Notes: generated by a model not told the origin, from the sequence alone. A stretch of DNA of 64,000 nt from an uncultured Bacteroidales bacterium (GCA_944321895.1 CALUNA010000001.1:186001-250000); one strand, 5' to 3'. Positions 10,047 to 18,770 are shown, numbered from the stretch's first letter. Numbers and translations: made by a program.

Positions 10047-10493
10047 TTATCTTTTCTGTTTGAAAAAGTCCTTCATCAGCCGGGCACATTCTTCCTGCAG
10101 GACGCCGGATTCCACCGTACATTTCGGATGCAATGCCCGTGGAGCAAACGTCAGGAAGCCGCGTTTCTCGTCGCGGGTCCCGAACACCACGCGCCCGATT
10201 TGCGCCCAACCGATGGCACCGGCACACATGATACACGGCTCGACGGTAACATACAGCGTGCATTCGTTCAGGTATTTCCCGCCCAGCGTCTGGGCAGCCG
10301 CCGTAATGGCCTGCATTTCCGCGTGGGCGGTTACATCCTGCAGGGTTTCCGTCAGGTTGTGGCCGCGTCCCACGATTTGCTGCTGGCAGGTGATGACGCA
10401 TCCGACAGGAACCTCGTTCCTTTCCAGGGCTTTCCGGGCTTCATCCAGGGCCAGTTGCATGTAACGTATGTCGTCCTTGTTCATGTCTGTCAT
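10047..10493 (-). CDS. tadA: tRNA-specific adenosine deaminase (TadA-like)
   Basis: A 148-residue member of the zinc cytidine/deoxycytidylate deaminase fold. The zinc and proton-shuttle residues are H57 and E59 in TAHAEM and C87/C90 in PCIMCAGA. Length and the GARD-like GTRDEKRGF segment fit TadA, which converts A34 to inosine in tRNA-Arg. A guanine deaminase-like role is the main alternative. The start codon overlaps the stop of the upstream methyltransferase as ATGA (10493-10490), implying translational coupling. Confidence 0.9.
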   Translation of the reverse strand: MTDMNKDDIRYMQLALDEARKALERNEVPVGCVITCQQQIVGRGHNLTETLQDVTAHAEMQAITAAAQTLGGKYLNECTLYVTVEPCIMCAGAIGWAQIGRVVFGTRDEKRGFLTFAPRALHPKCTVESGVLQEECARLMKDFFKQKR

Positions 10494-11602
10494 TTTTCCA
10501 TCAGAAATAAATATTCATGGTATTTTCCATCGCTGTTTATCCACTCGTTTGTCCAGCGCATGTTTCCCATGACGTTCTTTTTGTAGTCGATTTCGACCAG
10601 TTTCAGCAGCTTGCCGGAACTGGAAATAATATCGTACAGCTCTTTTTTCGTGGCCCGACCGCCCGAACTGTACGACAAAAGTATGTAATGCGCCTTTGTG
10701 TTTTTTATCAACTCGTTCAACGCATTCATGGCAATGAAATGCCCCGATTCGTCGCGCCTGAATTCTTCAAACACGGAACTTGTGATATTGTCGCGCGTGT
10801 CTTCCCGGCGGTTCGCTTTCCCGAAAAGGGGCGGTTTGTCGTTCAGTATCACTGTTGTCCATATATGGTAATACGATGCGTACCTGACCCTGCTGGGCGG
10901 CATTTTTTCGTTGTTTGAGCCGTAAGGAGGGTCGAAATAGGCAAAGTCATATTCGTTTTGCCTGACCGTGTTGAAAATGTCGTCCCTGATGACGGTGTTT
11001 TTGCTGTGTACATCGAACAAACGGGGCAGTTTCAGTGCCAGGTCGTTGTATGAACGCGGGGACCAGCGGGACAGATAGGCCACGTAATGTCCCAACGTGC
11101 TGTCAACCGAGTCCAGGGCGTGGATCAGGCTGGTCAATATGACGCATTTGTCGTCCCAGTCCAGGTTCAGCCGGTCTATTTCGTCCCGTATGGCGTCCAG
11201 CTTCCGGGTGTTTTTGCGTTGGAACGGGCGTTTTTGGTTGGCTTCGTCTGCGCCATAATGTTCCGTGAACCAGCCATCGTATCCTTCCAGATTGTTCAGA
11301 TGGTTGATGATGTCCTGGTAATACCGTTCGTTCCTGTGCTGTTTCAGATAGCAGGTTGCAAAAACTTCCGACCAGACGGACACATCGTTTGCGGTCGTGT
11401 CGTAGCCCAGTTGGGCAAACGCCTGCGAACCCCGTGTGGTTCCGCTGAAACCGTCCAGAACGCTCCTGATGTCGTGAAGGTCCGATATGGTATCAAGGAT
11501 ATATGGAATGATTTTCAGTTTTGAGCCGGCATACTTGATGCCTTCCGTTGTGATACGGCCTGCATTCGTATTTTCCATAATATCCGGATGGCTCTCATTC
11601 AT
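10490..11602 (-). CDS. D12-class DNA adenine N6-methyltransferase
   Basis: About 370 residues if started at the ATG at 11602; another ATG lies at 11578, and the frame remains open to 11671, which would overlap parE. The SAM-binding motif region is IKYAGSK ... VLDGFSGTTRGSQAF, and the catalytic motif DPPY is at about 224-227, in YFDPPYGSNN. This order (FxGxG-like motif first, DPPY later) marks the alpha/D12 group that methylates adenine N6. The recognition sequence cannot be read from the protein. No restriction endonuclease gene is adjacent; the neighbours are parE and tadA, so it looks like a solitary methyltransferase in a housekeeping operon. Confidence 0.85.
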   Translation of the reverse strand: MNESHPDIMENTNAGRITTEGIKYAGSKLKIIPYILDTISDLHDIRSVLDGFSGTTRGSQAFAQLGYDTTANDVSVWSEVFATCYLKQHRNERYYQDIINHLNNLEGYDGWFTEHYGADEANQKRPFQRKNTRKLDAIRDEIDRLNLDWDDKCVILTSLIHALDSVDSTLGHYVAYLSRWSPRSYNDLALKLPRLFDVHSKNTVIRDDIFNTVRQNEYDFAYFDPPYGSNNEKMPPSRVRYASYYHIWTTVILNDKPPLFGKANRREDTRDNITSSVFEEFRRDESGHFIAMNALNELIKNTKAHYILLSYSSGGRATKKELYDIISSSGKLLKLVEIDYKKNVMGNMRWTNEWINSDGKYHEYLFLMEK

Positions 11603-11645
11603 GGTTCCATATCGTTTCGTTTGTCCTCGTGTGCCGGTGCCGTGC

Positions 11646-13511
11646 CTATTCGGCCTTGTCTTCCTCCACAACTAAGTTGTCAATGATAAATCCCTGCCGT
11701 TCGGCCGTGTTCTTGCCCATGTAGAAAGAGAGCAGGTCGGCCACCGCGTCTTCCTTGTTCAGCGTGACCTGGTCCAGCCGGATGTCCTTGCCGATGAAGT
11801 GCTTGAACTCTTCCGGCGAGATTTCGCCCAAGCCTTTGAAGCGCGTGATTTCCGGGTTCGGCCCCAGGCGTTCTATGGCCGACAAGCGTTCTTCCTCGGT
11901 GTAGCAATAGGCTGTTTCCTTTTTGTTGCGCACGCGGAACAGGGGTGTTTGCAGGATGTAGACATGTCCTTTTTTCACCAGGTTCGGGAAGAATTGCAGG
12001 AAGAACGTGATGAGCAGCAGGCGGATGTGCATGCCGTCCACATCGGCATCGGTAGCGACAATCACCTTGTTGTAGCGCAGGCCGTCCAGCCCGTCTTCTA
12101 TGTTCAGCGCAGCTTGCAGCAGGTTGAACTCCTCGTTTTCGTACACGATTTTCTTGCTCAGTCCGTAGCTGTTCAGCGGTTTGCCGCGCAGGCTGAACAC
12201 GGCCTGTGTGTTCACATCGCGGCTTTTGGTGATGGAGCCGCTGGCCGAGTCGCCCTCCGTGATGAAGATGGACGATGCTTCCGTGTCGCCTTTGGTGTCG
12301 TTGTAGTGAATGCGGCAGTCGCGCAGTTTGCGGTTGTGCAGGTTTACTTTCTTGGCACGTTCACGGGCCAGCTTGGTTACGCCGGCAATGGCTTTGCGCT
12401 CGCGCTCGGATTCGGAAATCTTCTGCTGCATGATTTCCGCCACATCCAAATGGCGGTGCAGGTAGTTGTCCAGTTCCTTTTTGACAAAGTCGTTGATGAA
12501 CTTGTTTACAGAGATGCTGTCTTCGGCGGGTGTCATGCCGCGCGAGCCCAATTTGGTTTTGGTCTGGCTCTCGAACACGGGTTCTTCCACGTTGATGGCG
12601 ATGGCGCCTACAATCCCGTTGCGGATATCGGCCAGATCCTGGTTTTTGTTGAAAAACTCCTTGATTGTCCGCCCGATGGCTTCCCGGAAAGCAGCCTGAT
12701 GCGTACCGCCGTGCGTGGTGTGTTGTCCGTTCACGAAGGAGTAATACTCATCGTTGTTCTGGTTGGTATGCGTCAGGGCTATTTCTATATCGTCACCTTT
12801 CAGGTGGATAATCGGGTAGAGCGGCTCGGCTGTCATGTTTTCGGTCAGCAGGTCGAGCAGGCCGTTTTTCGACTGGAATTTCCGCCCGTTGTAGATGATG
12901 GTCAGCCCGGTGTTCAGGTAGGTGTAGTTCCGCAACAGCGGTTCGATGAAGTCGTCGCGGAAGGTGTAGTTTATGAACAGCGTGTTGTCCGGCTCAAAGG
13001 TGATGCGTGTGCCGTTCGGTTCGTTGGTCGTGTTGTCCACGATGCCCGTGTCGGCAAACAGTTTCCCCTGGTGGAACTCGGCGCGGCGCGTTTTGCCTTC
13101 GCGGAAGGATTCTACGGAGAATTTCCACGACAGTGCGTTTACGGCCTTGGTACCCACGCCGTTCAGGCCGACCGATTTTTTGAATACGGATGAGTCATAT
13201 TTGGCGCCCGTGTTGAGCACCGAAACGGCTTCAATCATCTTTCCCAGCGGAATGCCGCGCCCGTAGTCGCGGATGGTTGCTACGCCGTTCTCCACCGTTA
13301 CGTCAATCGTCTTTCCGTAAGCCATGCGGAATTCATCTATGGCGTTGTCTATTATTTCCTTGATAAGCACATATACACCGTCGTCGGAATGGGTGCCATC
13401 GCCTAACTTGCCGATGTACATGCCCGGACGCAGCCGGATATGGTCCATGTCTTCCAAATGCACAATACTGTTGTCGCCATAAGTAATTTCCTGTTTTTCG
13501 AGTTCTTCCAT
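11646..13511 (-). CDS. parE: DNA topoisomerase IV subunit B
   Basis: A 621-residue ATPase subunit that partners with ParC to decatenate replicated chromosomes. The GHKL ATPase domain (about 15-230) shows IDNAIDEF (53-60) and the YGRGIPLGK loop; the transducer domain carries QTKTKLGS; the Toprim domain has EGDSA (419-423) and TDADVDG (487-493). The start at 13511 ([12 protein letters not shown]) is chosen because the -7 element TACTTTTG (13564-13557) lies just upstream and a longer frame would cross it. The length and absence of a GyrB-type long insert favour ParE over GyrB. No parC is adjacent. Confidence 0.92.
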   Translation of the reverse strand: MEELEKQEITYGDNSIVHLEDMDHIRLRPGMYIGKLGDGTHSDDGVYVLIKEIIDNAIDEFRMAYGKTIDVTVENGVATIRDYGRGIPLGKMIEAVSVLNTGAKYDSSVFKKSVGLNGVGTKAVNALSWKFSVESFREGKTRRAEFHQGKLFADTGIVDNTTNEPNGTRITFEPDNTLFINYTFRDDFIEPLLRNYTYLNTGLTIIYNGRKFQSKNGLLDLLTENMTAEPLYPIIHLKGDDIEIALTHTNQNNDEYYSFVNGQHTTHGGTHQAAFREAIGRTIKEFFNKNQDLADIRNGIVGAIAINVEEPVFESQTKTKLGSRGMTPAEDSISVNKFINDFVKKELDNYLHRHLDVAEIMQQKISESERERKAIAGVTKLARERAKKVNLHNRKLRDCRIHYNDTKGDTEASSIFITEGDSASGSITKSRDVNTQAVFSLRGKPLNSYGLSKKIVYENEEFNLLQAALNIEDGLDGLRYNKVIVATDADVDGMHIRLLLITFFLQFFPNLVKKGHVYILQTPLFRVRNKKETAYCYTEEERLSAIERLGPNPEITRFKGLGEISPEEFKHFIGKDIRLDQVTLNKEDAVADLLSFYMGKNTAERQGFIIDNLVVEEDKAE

Positions 13512-13556
13512 ATAGATTGCGGGCTTACAAAAATGAATAAAATCGCTACTTTCCTG

Positions 13557-13564
13557 CAAAAGTA
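13557..13564 (-). promoter_or_regulatory. -7 promoter element for the parE operon
   Basis: TACTTTTG on the minus strand, about 45 bp upstream of the parE ATG. It probably drives the leftward run parE, methyltransferase, tadA, prsW-like and kinase. The -35-side TTG is not at ideal spacing. Confidence 0.5.
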
Positions 13565-13868
13565 ACAAATAAAATTCAAATAGGCGTGTTTTTCGGAATC
13601 ATAAAAACGCTGAATTTGCAAACGAAGGACGGCATGCTGCCGGTATGTATTTGCCGTGCCATGCTGTATTCCCGCTATGTCATTCGTTTGCACCGGTTGT
13701 CCGCATCTGGTGTGGGATGATGGTGTACAAAAAAAACGTGGTGAAGATGTGGAAACAGTGCGTCGGCCGGTTTATGAAGTAACAGTTTGATAAATAGAGA
13801 ACCGCCTTTTCGGAATTTGAATCAGGAGATTCCGTAAAAGCGGTTCTGTTTGTAAATTGTTTGAAGAA
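13565..13868. other. Intergenic region with an imperfect hairpin (13801-13845)
   Basis: No coding region is supported here. An imperfect inverted repeat, ACCGCCTTTTCGGAAT at 13801-13816 against ATTCCGTAAAAGCGGT at 13830-13845, lies just beyond the stop of the 56-residue gene on the minus strand. It could terminate that transcript, but the U-run on that side is weak. Confidence 0.45.
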
Positions 13869-14039
13869 TCAGTTTAGCATAATATCCATGAAATGGCCAT
13901 CCTTGGTTCTGATAGCCTGATAGGTGGATGCAAACTGTAAGATTCGTTCAAGCGTGGCTGTTTTCGGCCGTATGGGCTCGCTGGTGTCTGCCAGGTAGTC
14001 AGCACTACATTTGAGAGTAGAATTTTCGGGCATAGGCAT
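13869..14039 (-). CDS. Small conserved-looking protein downstream of ECF sigma gene (56 aa)
   Basis: An open frame from ATG 14039 to TGA 13871-13869 encodes 56 residues with no signal peptide or membrane segment. Its composition is protein-like: an N-terminal acidic/polar part, a central EPIRPKTATLERILQFA, then STYQA and a C-terminal MDIMLN. The RPxxxTLxxILQFA core looks like a short helix suited to binding a partner. It lies on the same strand as the ECF sigma gene, 101 bp beyond its stop, with a hairpin after it, so the two may be cotranscribed. I do not recognise a named family; a role as a sigma-linked regulator is inference only. The second ATG at 14033 is an alternative start. Confidence 0.55.
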   Translation of the reverse strand: MPMPENSTLKCSADYLADTSEPIRPKTATLERILQFASTYQAIRTKDGHFMDIMLN

Positions 14040-14140
14040 ACGCAATGATTAAAGGTTGAACAACTCTGTTTTCCTTTAAAAACGGAACTTCTGCCCGTAT
14101 AGTATGTTGTAAGTTGATTTTTTTATTTGTTGTTTTTTTG

Positions 14141-14734
14141 TCATTTCATTTCCAGGGTCAGATTATGTTCTTCGGCTAACCGCCGCATGTTGAGCAGGGC
14201 GTAGCGCATGCGCCCTAATGCGGTATTGATGCTGACACCGGTTATTTCGGCAATTTCCTTGAAACTGAGGTCCTGGAATATGCGCATGCGGACTACTTCC
14301 TGCTGGTTCTCCGGTAAAAAATAGATGAGATGCACCACATCGTTCAGGATTTGCTCGTTTATCATGTTGTCTTCAATGCTGTGTTCATACAAACAGATGT
14401 TGTTGAGCAGGTCGTGGCCATCTGTATCGTTTGAAACGGTATTTTCATTTTTTTGCCGTCTGAAATGGTCAATAATCAGATTATGGGCGATGCGGCTTAT
14501 CCATGGCAGGAATTTTCCTGTTTCCACATAATTACCTTGCTTCAGGTTGATAATAGCCTTGAAAAATGTTTCCTGGAAGATGTCCTCTGCCAGTTCGCGT
14601 TGTTTCACTATCATGAAAATCTGGTTGTATAGCTTTTCCTGATATTTGTCCAACAGAATTTCGAATGCCTTGTTGTTGCCGTTTTCGTACAATTTGACCA
14701 ACTCCGTGTCAGTCAAGTTCACGAGCTGTTTCAT
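14141..14734 (-). CDS. ECF RNA polymerase sigma factor
   Basis: A 197-residue sigma-70 family protein with region 2 (about 22-95: LLDKYQEKLYNQIF, AEDIFQETFFKAI, WISRIAHNLIIDHFRR) and region 4 (about 130-185: LPENQQEVVRMRIFQDLSFKEIAEITG, SINTALGRMRYALLNMR). Region 3 is absent, as in extracytoplasmic-function sigma factors. No anti-sigma factor gene is adjacent; the only close same-strand gene is the 56-residue ORF. The next gene upstream on that strand (RlmI-like) is 164 bp away, and the -7 TACATTTG at 14834-14827 lies in that gap, giving a leader of about 85 nt. Confidence 0.93.
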   Translation of the reverse strand: MKQLVNLTDTELVKLYENGNNKAFEILLDKYQEKLYNQIFMIVKQRELAEDIFQETFFKAIINLKQGNYVETGKFLPWISRIAHNLIIDHFRRQKNENTVSNDTDGHDLLNNICLYEHSIEDNMINEQILNDVVHLIYFLPENQQEVVRMRIFQDLSFKEIAEITGVSINTALGRMRYALLNMRRLAEEHNLTLEMK

Positions 14735-14826
14735 TACTTCAATTTTATTGGGTTTATTGAGTAATTGTGTGCAATAGGCAATTGTTTTTTGAGGTTAATA
14801 GAAACATGTAGTCGGATAGACGGCTG

Positions 14827-14855
14827 CAAATGTAGCAAAGATTTTGAAGTCTCAA
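14827..14855 (-). promoter_or_regulatory. Promoter of the ECF sigma gene
   Basis: On the minus strand, TTG at 14855-14853, an 18-bp spacer, and TACATTTG at 14834-14827. This agrees with the Bacteroidetes housekeeping form. Confidence 0.55.
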
Positions 14856-14898
14856 AATATTTTTAACATATGGTATTTGTTATTTTTTCTGAAGCAGT

Positions 14899-16083
14899 TC
14901 ATTCCACCCACAATACGAGTCCTTTCAGGTATTCGCTTTCCGGGTGGTATATGTTTACAGGGTGGTCGGCCGGCTGTGTGAGCTGGTGCAGGATACGCAC
15001 CTTGCGTCCGGTTTGTGCCGCTGCGCTGAATACTGCCAGGCGGAACTGTTCCTTGCTGACGGCCTGTGAACATGAAAACGTAAAAAGCAGTCCGTTGCTT
15101 TTAATTTGTTCGAATGCTTTTGCATTCAGCCTTTTGTAGCCTTGCAGGGCATTGCGGAGCGCATCCCGGTGCTTGGCAAAAGCGGGAGGATCCAGCACAA
15201 TAAGGTCATATGTGTCATGTGATTGTTCCATATATTTGAAAGCATCCATGGCAAACGCCTTATGGCTTGTACATTGTGGAAAATTCAATGCAATGTTCTT
15301 GTTTGTCAGTTCTATGGCTTTGGCTGAACTGTCTACAGAGTGTACCGAATGGGCGCCGCCGCGTAGGGCATAGACAGAAAAACCGCCTGTGTAGCAGAAC
15401 ATGTTCAGCACCTTGCGCCCGTGGGCATATTGTTCCAGCAATGAGCGGTTTTGCCGTTGGTCAACAAAAAAACCGGTTTTTTGGCCGCGCAGCCAGTCTA
15501 TGTGGAACTGAAGCCCGTTTTCCATGGCAATGTTGTTACCGTTGCCGCCAATCAGGTATTTGTCCTGTTTTTCGGTTGTTTCAATAGGTGCCTTGTAGGG
15601 AAGCGTACCTTCCGATTTGTAATAGACGTTTTTGACGGCCGGAACGGTGTCGGCTATGATATGTGCTATGCGATGGCGTTCTTTGTGCATGCCTACCGAG
15701 TGCGCTTGCATGACAGCCGTGTCGCCGTATATGTCGACCACGAGTCCCGGCAGAAAGTCTCCTTCGCCGTGTATGAGGCGGTATGTGTTGTTCTGGCCCG
15801 GCACATTGAGCCCGAGGCTGCACCGCATCTCGAAACTTTGCCTTATGCGCTGGGCCCAGAAAGTGTCATTGATTTCTTCGTCACGAAAAGACAGTATGCG
15901 TACGGCAATGCTGCCTATCTGGTAATGTCCGACACCGAGAAAATTGTTCCGGCTGTCGCGCACTTGTACGGTTTCTCCTTCCTGGGGATTTCCTTTTATG
16001 CTTTGAATGGCTCCAGAAAATATCCACGGATGGAAACGCAGGAGGCTTTCTTCCTTATGGGGTTTCAAATAAACGGTTGTCAT
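14899..16083 (-). CDS. RlmI-like class I SAM-dependent rRNA methyltransferase
   Basis: A 394-residue protein: an N-terminal PUA RNA-binding domain (about 1-75, VYLKPHKEESLLRFHPWIFSGAI) and a Rossmann methyltransferase domain (about 180-394). The latter shows GQKTGFFVDQR, VLNMFCYTGGFSVYA (SAM loop), the catalytic motif LDPPAFAKH, and FSCSQAVS, whose cysteine is typical of m5C enzymes. This arrangement is that of RlmI, which makes m5C1962 of 23S rRNA. Its ATG overlaps the stop of the upstream exonuclease gene by 4 bp (16083-16080), so the two are translationally coupled. Confidence 0.92.
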   Translation of the reverse strand: MTTVYLKPHKEESLLRFHPWIFSGAIQSIKGNPQEGETVQVRDSRNNFLGVGHYQIGSIAVRILSFRDEEINDTFWAQRIRQSFEMRCSLGLNVPGQNNTYRLIHGEGDFLPGLVVDIYGDTAVMQAHSVGMHKERHRIAHIIADTVPAVKNVYYKSEGTLPYKAPIETTEKQDKYLIGGNGNNIAMENGLQFHIDWLRGQKTGFFVDQRQNRSLLEQYAHGRKVLNMFCYTGGFSVYALRGGAHSVHSVDSSAKAIELTNKNIALNFPQCTSHKAFAMDAFKYMEQSHDTYDLIVLDPPAFAKHRDALRNALQGYKRLNAKAFEQIKSNGLLFTFSCSQAVSKEQFRLAVFSAAAQTGRKVRILHQLTQPADHPVNIYHPESEYLKGLVLWVE

Positions 16084-16709
16084 AAATTTGTCTGGTTTTG
16101 TCGTGTCAGTTCTTCGATTTCTTGTTCAGACAGTCGCGGCGCCTGTTGCAGTTTTTTGTAAATCATTAAGGTAGCCCATGCATCTGTGGCGGCATACCGT
16201 TGTTGCTGTTCGGTCAGTGTTTCGTTTTCCCAATTGGTCAGTTGCTGTGATTTGGATATGCGCTGCCCGAAGACAATGGCAAATATCTTTTGCAGCCCCA
16301 TGTCCAGGATGCCGTATTGCTGGACTGTGTTCTGCAAATCTATGCAATTGGCCGGAGTGAAGCGATGCCGTTTGGCCAGTGCGCTGAAGTCATCGCGCAG
16401 CGCCAATCCTATTTTTCGGATGTTCTTATTGCTCAGGAACTCGGCAATTTCAGTAGTCATTCCGGTTTTGTTCAGCCGGAAAAGGCAGCAGTGTTCTTGT
16501 GTTGCAATCTGGAGTAGCGCCACGGGGAAACGGACTCCTTTGGTAAAAGATGGCCTTGTTTCGGTATCGATGCCAACGGTATCGTATGTTTGCAGGAAAT
16601 GAATGGCAGGTATGATTTGTTCCGTCCTGTCTATGATAATGATTTTGCCAGGAAAACAGACGGGCGGTAATTTGTTCAGTTCAGTCTTGGTTATTTTGTG
16701 TTGGTACAT
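16080..16709 (-). CDS. 3'-5' exonuclease, RNase D-like (DEDDy)
   Basis: A 209-residue single-domain exonuclease. The DEDDy metal ligands can be placed: VGIDTETRPSF (D and E of motif I), a middle LALRDDFSAL motif, and YAATDAWATLMIY (motif III with the Tyr-xxx-Asp pair). It lacks the HRDC domain of full RNase D, so it matches the short family next to RlmI-like genes in Bacteroidales. The substrate is probably RNA 3' ends; DNA cannot be excluded. It starts 16 bp after the DUF5063 gene and overlaps the methyltransferase gene by 4 bp. Confidence 0.88.
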   Translation of the reverse strand: MYQHKITKTELNKLPPVCFPGKIIIIDRTEQIIPAIHFLQTYDTVGIDTETRPSFTKGVRFPVALLQIATQEHCCLFRLNKTGMTTEIAEFLSNKNIRKIGLALRDDFSALAKRHRFTPANCIDLQNTVQQYGILDMGLQKIFAIVFGQRISKSQQLTNWENETLTEQQQRYAATDAWATLMIYKKLQQAPRLSEQEIEELTRQNQTNL

Positions 16710-16725
16710 GTTTGGTCTTCCGCAG

Positions 16726-17274
16726 TTAATCCTCTTCTTCTGTCTTTTCGTTACACATTATGGCATGCAATGCCTGTAAGGCGCTTAATGCCTTCTGGCC
16801 CCAATGTTCCCTGAATGCTGTCATACAGTCGGCAAGGGCATCGTTCATTACTTCCGTTTCGCCGGTCTGGTAGTTTCCTGCCAGATTTTTAATTTCCTGA
16901 TATACATCGGCCAGATTTTCGGAAACGGTAGTTGCCACGGGTGTGTCGCTGTACTGCATTTCCGTATGGAACGTGTCCAGATAAGTATCATCCTCACCCA
17001 GGACCTGCTGTATCTGGCCGTTTACATAATTGTAGTCTTCTTCATTGACAAATTGTTCCGTAAACCCGTCAAGAAGGTATTGGGGCTGATTCAGCAGAAC
17101 TGTTTTCAGATAAAGCAGCGGGAGCATCTTGGTTGTTTTGTCAACAAATTCCGTTTTGGAGAGTTGTGCTGCGTTTTCCAGCAGGCGGCACATTTCCGCT
17201 ACTACGGTGACAAACTCAATCACTTCCCGGCTATATACGTAATGGTCGGGAAGCTGGTCATAAGTCGTTTTCAT
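16726..17274 (-). CDS. DUF5063 family protein
   Basis: A 182-residue acidic protein without signal peptide or membrane segment. It matches the DUF5063 pattern in Bacteroidales: an N-terminal VYSREVIEFVTVVAE helix, a central LPLLYLKTVLL, and a C-terminal FREHWGQKALSALQALH. Its function is unknown. It is the first gene of a three-gene leftward unit with the exonuclease and RlmI-like genes. The -7 element TACTTTTG (17314-17307) lies 33 bp upstream. The next gene is divergent, with its own -7 (TATTTTTG, 17327-17334) just 13 bp away. Confidence 0.85.
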   Translation of the reverse strand: MKTTYDQLPDHYVYSREVIEFVTVVAEMCRLLENAAQLSKTEFVDKTTKMLPLLYLKTVLLNQPQYLLDGFTEQFVNEEDYNYVNGQIQQVLGEDDTYLDTFHTEMQYSDTPVATTVSENLADVYQEIKNLAGNYQTGETEVMNDALADCMTAFREHWGQKALSALQALHAIMCNEKTEEED

Positions 17275-17306
17275 ACATCATAATCGTTGCTCGGCTAAAT
17301 GTCCTG

Positions 17307-17334
17307 CAAAAGTAAAAAAATAATCTTATTTTTG
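17307..17334. promoter_or_regulatory. Divergent -7 elements (DUF5063 leftward, ECF sigma rightward)
   Basis: TACTTTTG at 17314-17307 (-) and TATTTTTG at 17327-17334 (+). Both match TAnnTTTG; the opposite strands share a 12-bp gap, so initiation could be mutually exclusive. Confidence 0.5.
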
Positions 17335-17398
17335 TTGTGTTTTAAACTTTTCGGCCGTAGAAAAGTCATATTCCAAAATCAAGGTGTGCTGGGTTGCC

Positions 17399-17953
17399 AT
17401 GGATTTGACGGAAGAGAATGTAGTAAGGCAGTTGAAAGAATCAGGACGATGCGCTGCGGTTTTCAGCAAAGTGGTGCGGCTCTATCAGGAACCGCTTTAT
17501 TGGCATATCCGTAAAATGGTTTTGGTGCATGATGACGCTAATGATTTGCTGCAGAATACGTTTCTTAAGGCCTGGAATAATCTGGATTCTTTCCGTGGCG
17601 ATGCCAAACTGGGCACCTGGCTTTTTCGGATAGCGACAAACGAAACGCTGACATTTCTTGCGCAACAGCGGAAACGCAGTGTCCTTCCGATGGCGGAGTT
17701 TGAAGATTACTTGTTCCAGAAAATGGAAGCGGATGTCTACTTTGATGGGGATGAAACTGAAAAAATATTGCAACAGGCCATCCTCGCCTTGCCTGAGAAA
17801 CAGCGCATGGTTTTTAACATGAGATATTTTGACAACATGAAATATGAGGAAATGGCAGCCATTCTGGACACATCGGTCGGGGCACTGAAAGCGTCTTATC
17901 ATCATGCGGTGAAAAAAGTGGCTGCGTTTATGGAAAACAAAAGAACCGTTTAG
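17399..17953 (+). CDS. ECF RNA polymerase sigma factor
   Basis: A 184-residue sigma factor counted from the ATG at 17399 (MDLTEENVV); an in-frame GTG at 17384 adds five residues without support. Region 2 shows YWHIRKMVLVHDDANDLLQNTFLKAW and WLFRIATNETLTFL; region 4 shows ALPEKQRMVFNMRYFDNMKYEEMAAIL and GALKASYHHAVKK. The next two genes, a single-pass membrane protein and a small periplasmic protein, follow within 12 and 6 bp. This is the usual layout of an ECF sigma factor with a membrane anti-sigma factor and target, so envelope stress control is likely. Confidence 0.92.
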   Translation: MDLTEENVVRQLKESGRCAAVFSKVVRLYQEPLYWHIRKMVLVHDDANDLLQNTFLKAWNNLDSFRGDAKLGTWLFRIATNETLTFLAQQRKRSVLPMAEFEDYLFQKMEADVYFDGDETEKILQQAILALPEKQRMVFNMRYFDNMKYEEMAAILDTSVGALKASYHHAVKKVAAFMENKRTV

Positions 17954-17965
17954 ATATTGTAGGTT

Positions 17966-18253
17966 ATGAAACAATGTGCAGACAAGTCTCCTTTTACAGT
18001 GCCGGAGAACTATTTTGAGGAGTTCCCCATGCGGCTTGACAACATGATTCGCCGGAAGCCATTGAAGGCCGGGTTTGCCGGCAATTGGATTGCCGTGGCA
18101 GCCGCGTTGGCCGGAATCGTGTTGCTGGCTCAGGTTTCCCTGTTTTTATATGACCGTTATCTGGAACGCAACAATGCTGAATATGAGCTGTTTTTGCTTT
18201 CTCAATTAGGAACGGATGTGTATTATGATTATTTCCTCAATTCAGATGAATAA
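17966..18253 (+). CDS. Single-pass membrane protein, probable anti-sigma factor
   Basis: A 95-residue protein: a short cytoplasmic N-terminal part that includes SPFTVPENYFEEFPMRL, one membrane helix at about 40-60 (NWIAVAAALAGIVLLAQVSLFLY), and an acidic C-terminus of about 30 residues. FTVPENYFEEFP-like motifs recur at the N-terminus of Bacteroidetes proteins placed directly after ECF sigma genes, where they are thought to bind the sigma factor. The family was not named with certainty, so anti-sigma function is inferred from position and topology. Confidence 0.65.
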   Translation: MKQCADKSPFTVPENYFEEFPMRLDNMIRRKPLKAGFAGNWIAVAAALAGIVLLAQVSLFLYDRYLERNNAEYELFLLSQLGTDVYYDYFLNSDE

Positions 18254-18259
18254 ACCGTT

Positions 18260-18703
18260 ATGAACCAGAAAAAGTACATGTCATGTCTTACAGCTGTTTT
18301 ATTGCTGTGCTTATCCGTGCAACTTAATGCCCAGCATGGATGTAAACGTCCGACAGTTGAAGAAATGCTGGCCGGCAAATGGCACTATATCGTGGAAAAA
18401 GCCCAGCTCACGCCTGAAGAGCAGCAAAAGGTGGAACCTGTGTTCAATGAATACGAGCAGGCCAGTTGGGAATTGCAAAAGAGCTATTTCACCAGGCGGC
18501 GCAAACTGGATGTCAGGAATTTTACGGAAGATGATTTTCGTACAGCCAATGAGGCGCTTGTGCATAAAGAAGAAGAAGAAGCACGTTTGCTTGCCAATTA
18601 CCGGAAGAAATTGGAGCGTTTGCTTGCTCCCCGGAAGCTTTTTTTCTATTATGATGCAGAACGGAAATTCCGCCGGGAATTGATGCATGGCATGCCAAAA
18701 TAA
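18260..18703 (+). CDS. Periplasmic Spy/CpxP-like small helical protein
   Basis: A 147-residue protein with a signal peptide (about 1-25, ending LNAQ) followed by charged helices: QLTPEEQQKVEPVFNEYEQ, then EALVHKEEEEARLLANYRKKLERLL. The LTPEEQQKVEPV segment resembles the helical motif of Spy/CpxP-type periplasmic chaperones and sensors. It is the last gene of the sigma cassette, starting 6 bp after the membrane protein. A role as a sensor or chaperone in envelope stress is plausible; I could not place LTxxQ motifs exactly. Confidence 0.6.
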   Translation: MNQKKYMSCLTAVLLLCLSVQLNAQHGCKRPTVEEMLAGKWHYIVEKAQLTPEEQQKVEPVFNEYEQASWELQKSYFTRRRKLDVRNFTEDDFRTANEALVHKEEEEARLLANYRKKLERLLAPRKLFFYYDAERKFRRELMHGMPK

Positions 18704-18770
18704 ACGGAACCTTTTGTGCGTCTTTTTCCGCAGTTCCGGTATTTTACCATAAAATTGTGACGGGCAGGTT

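Noticed and set aside
11799..13193. Long open frame of 464 codons on the plus strand opposite parE
   Set aside because: It is the antisense of conserved ParE motifs, has biased repetitive composition (V, F, Q, H) and no known domain. Long antisense frames are common opposite GC-biased genes.
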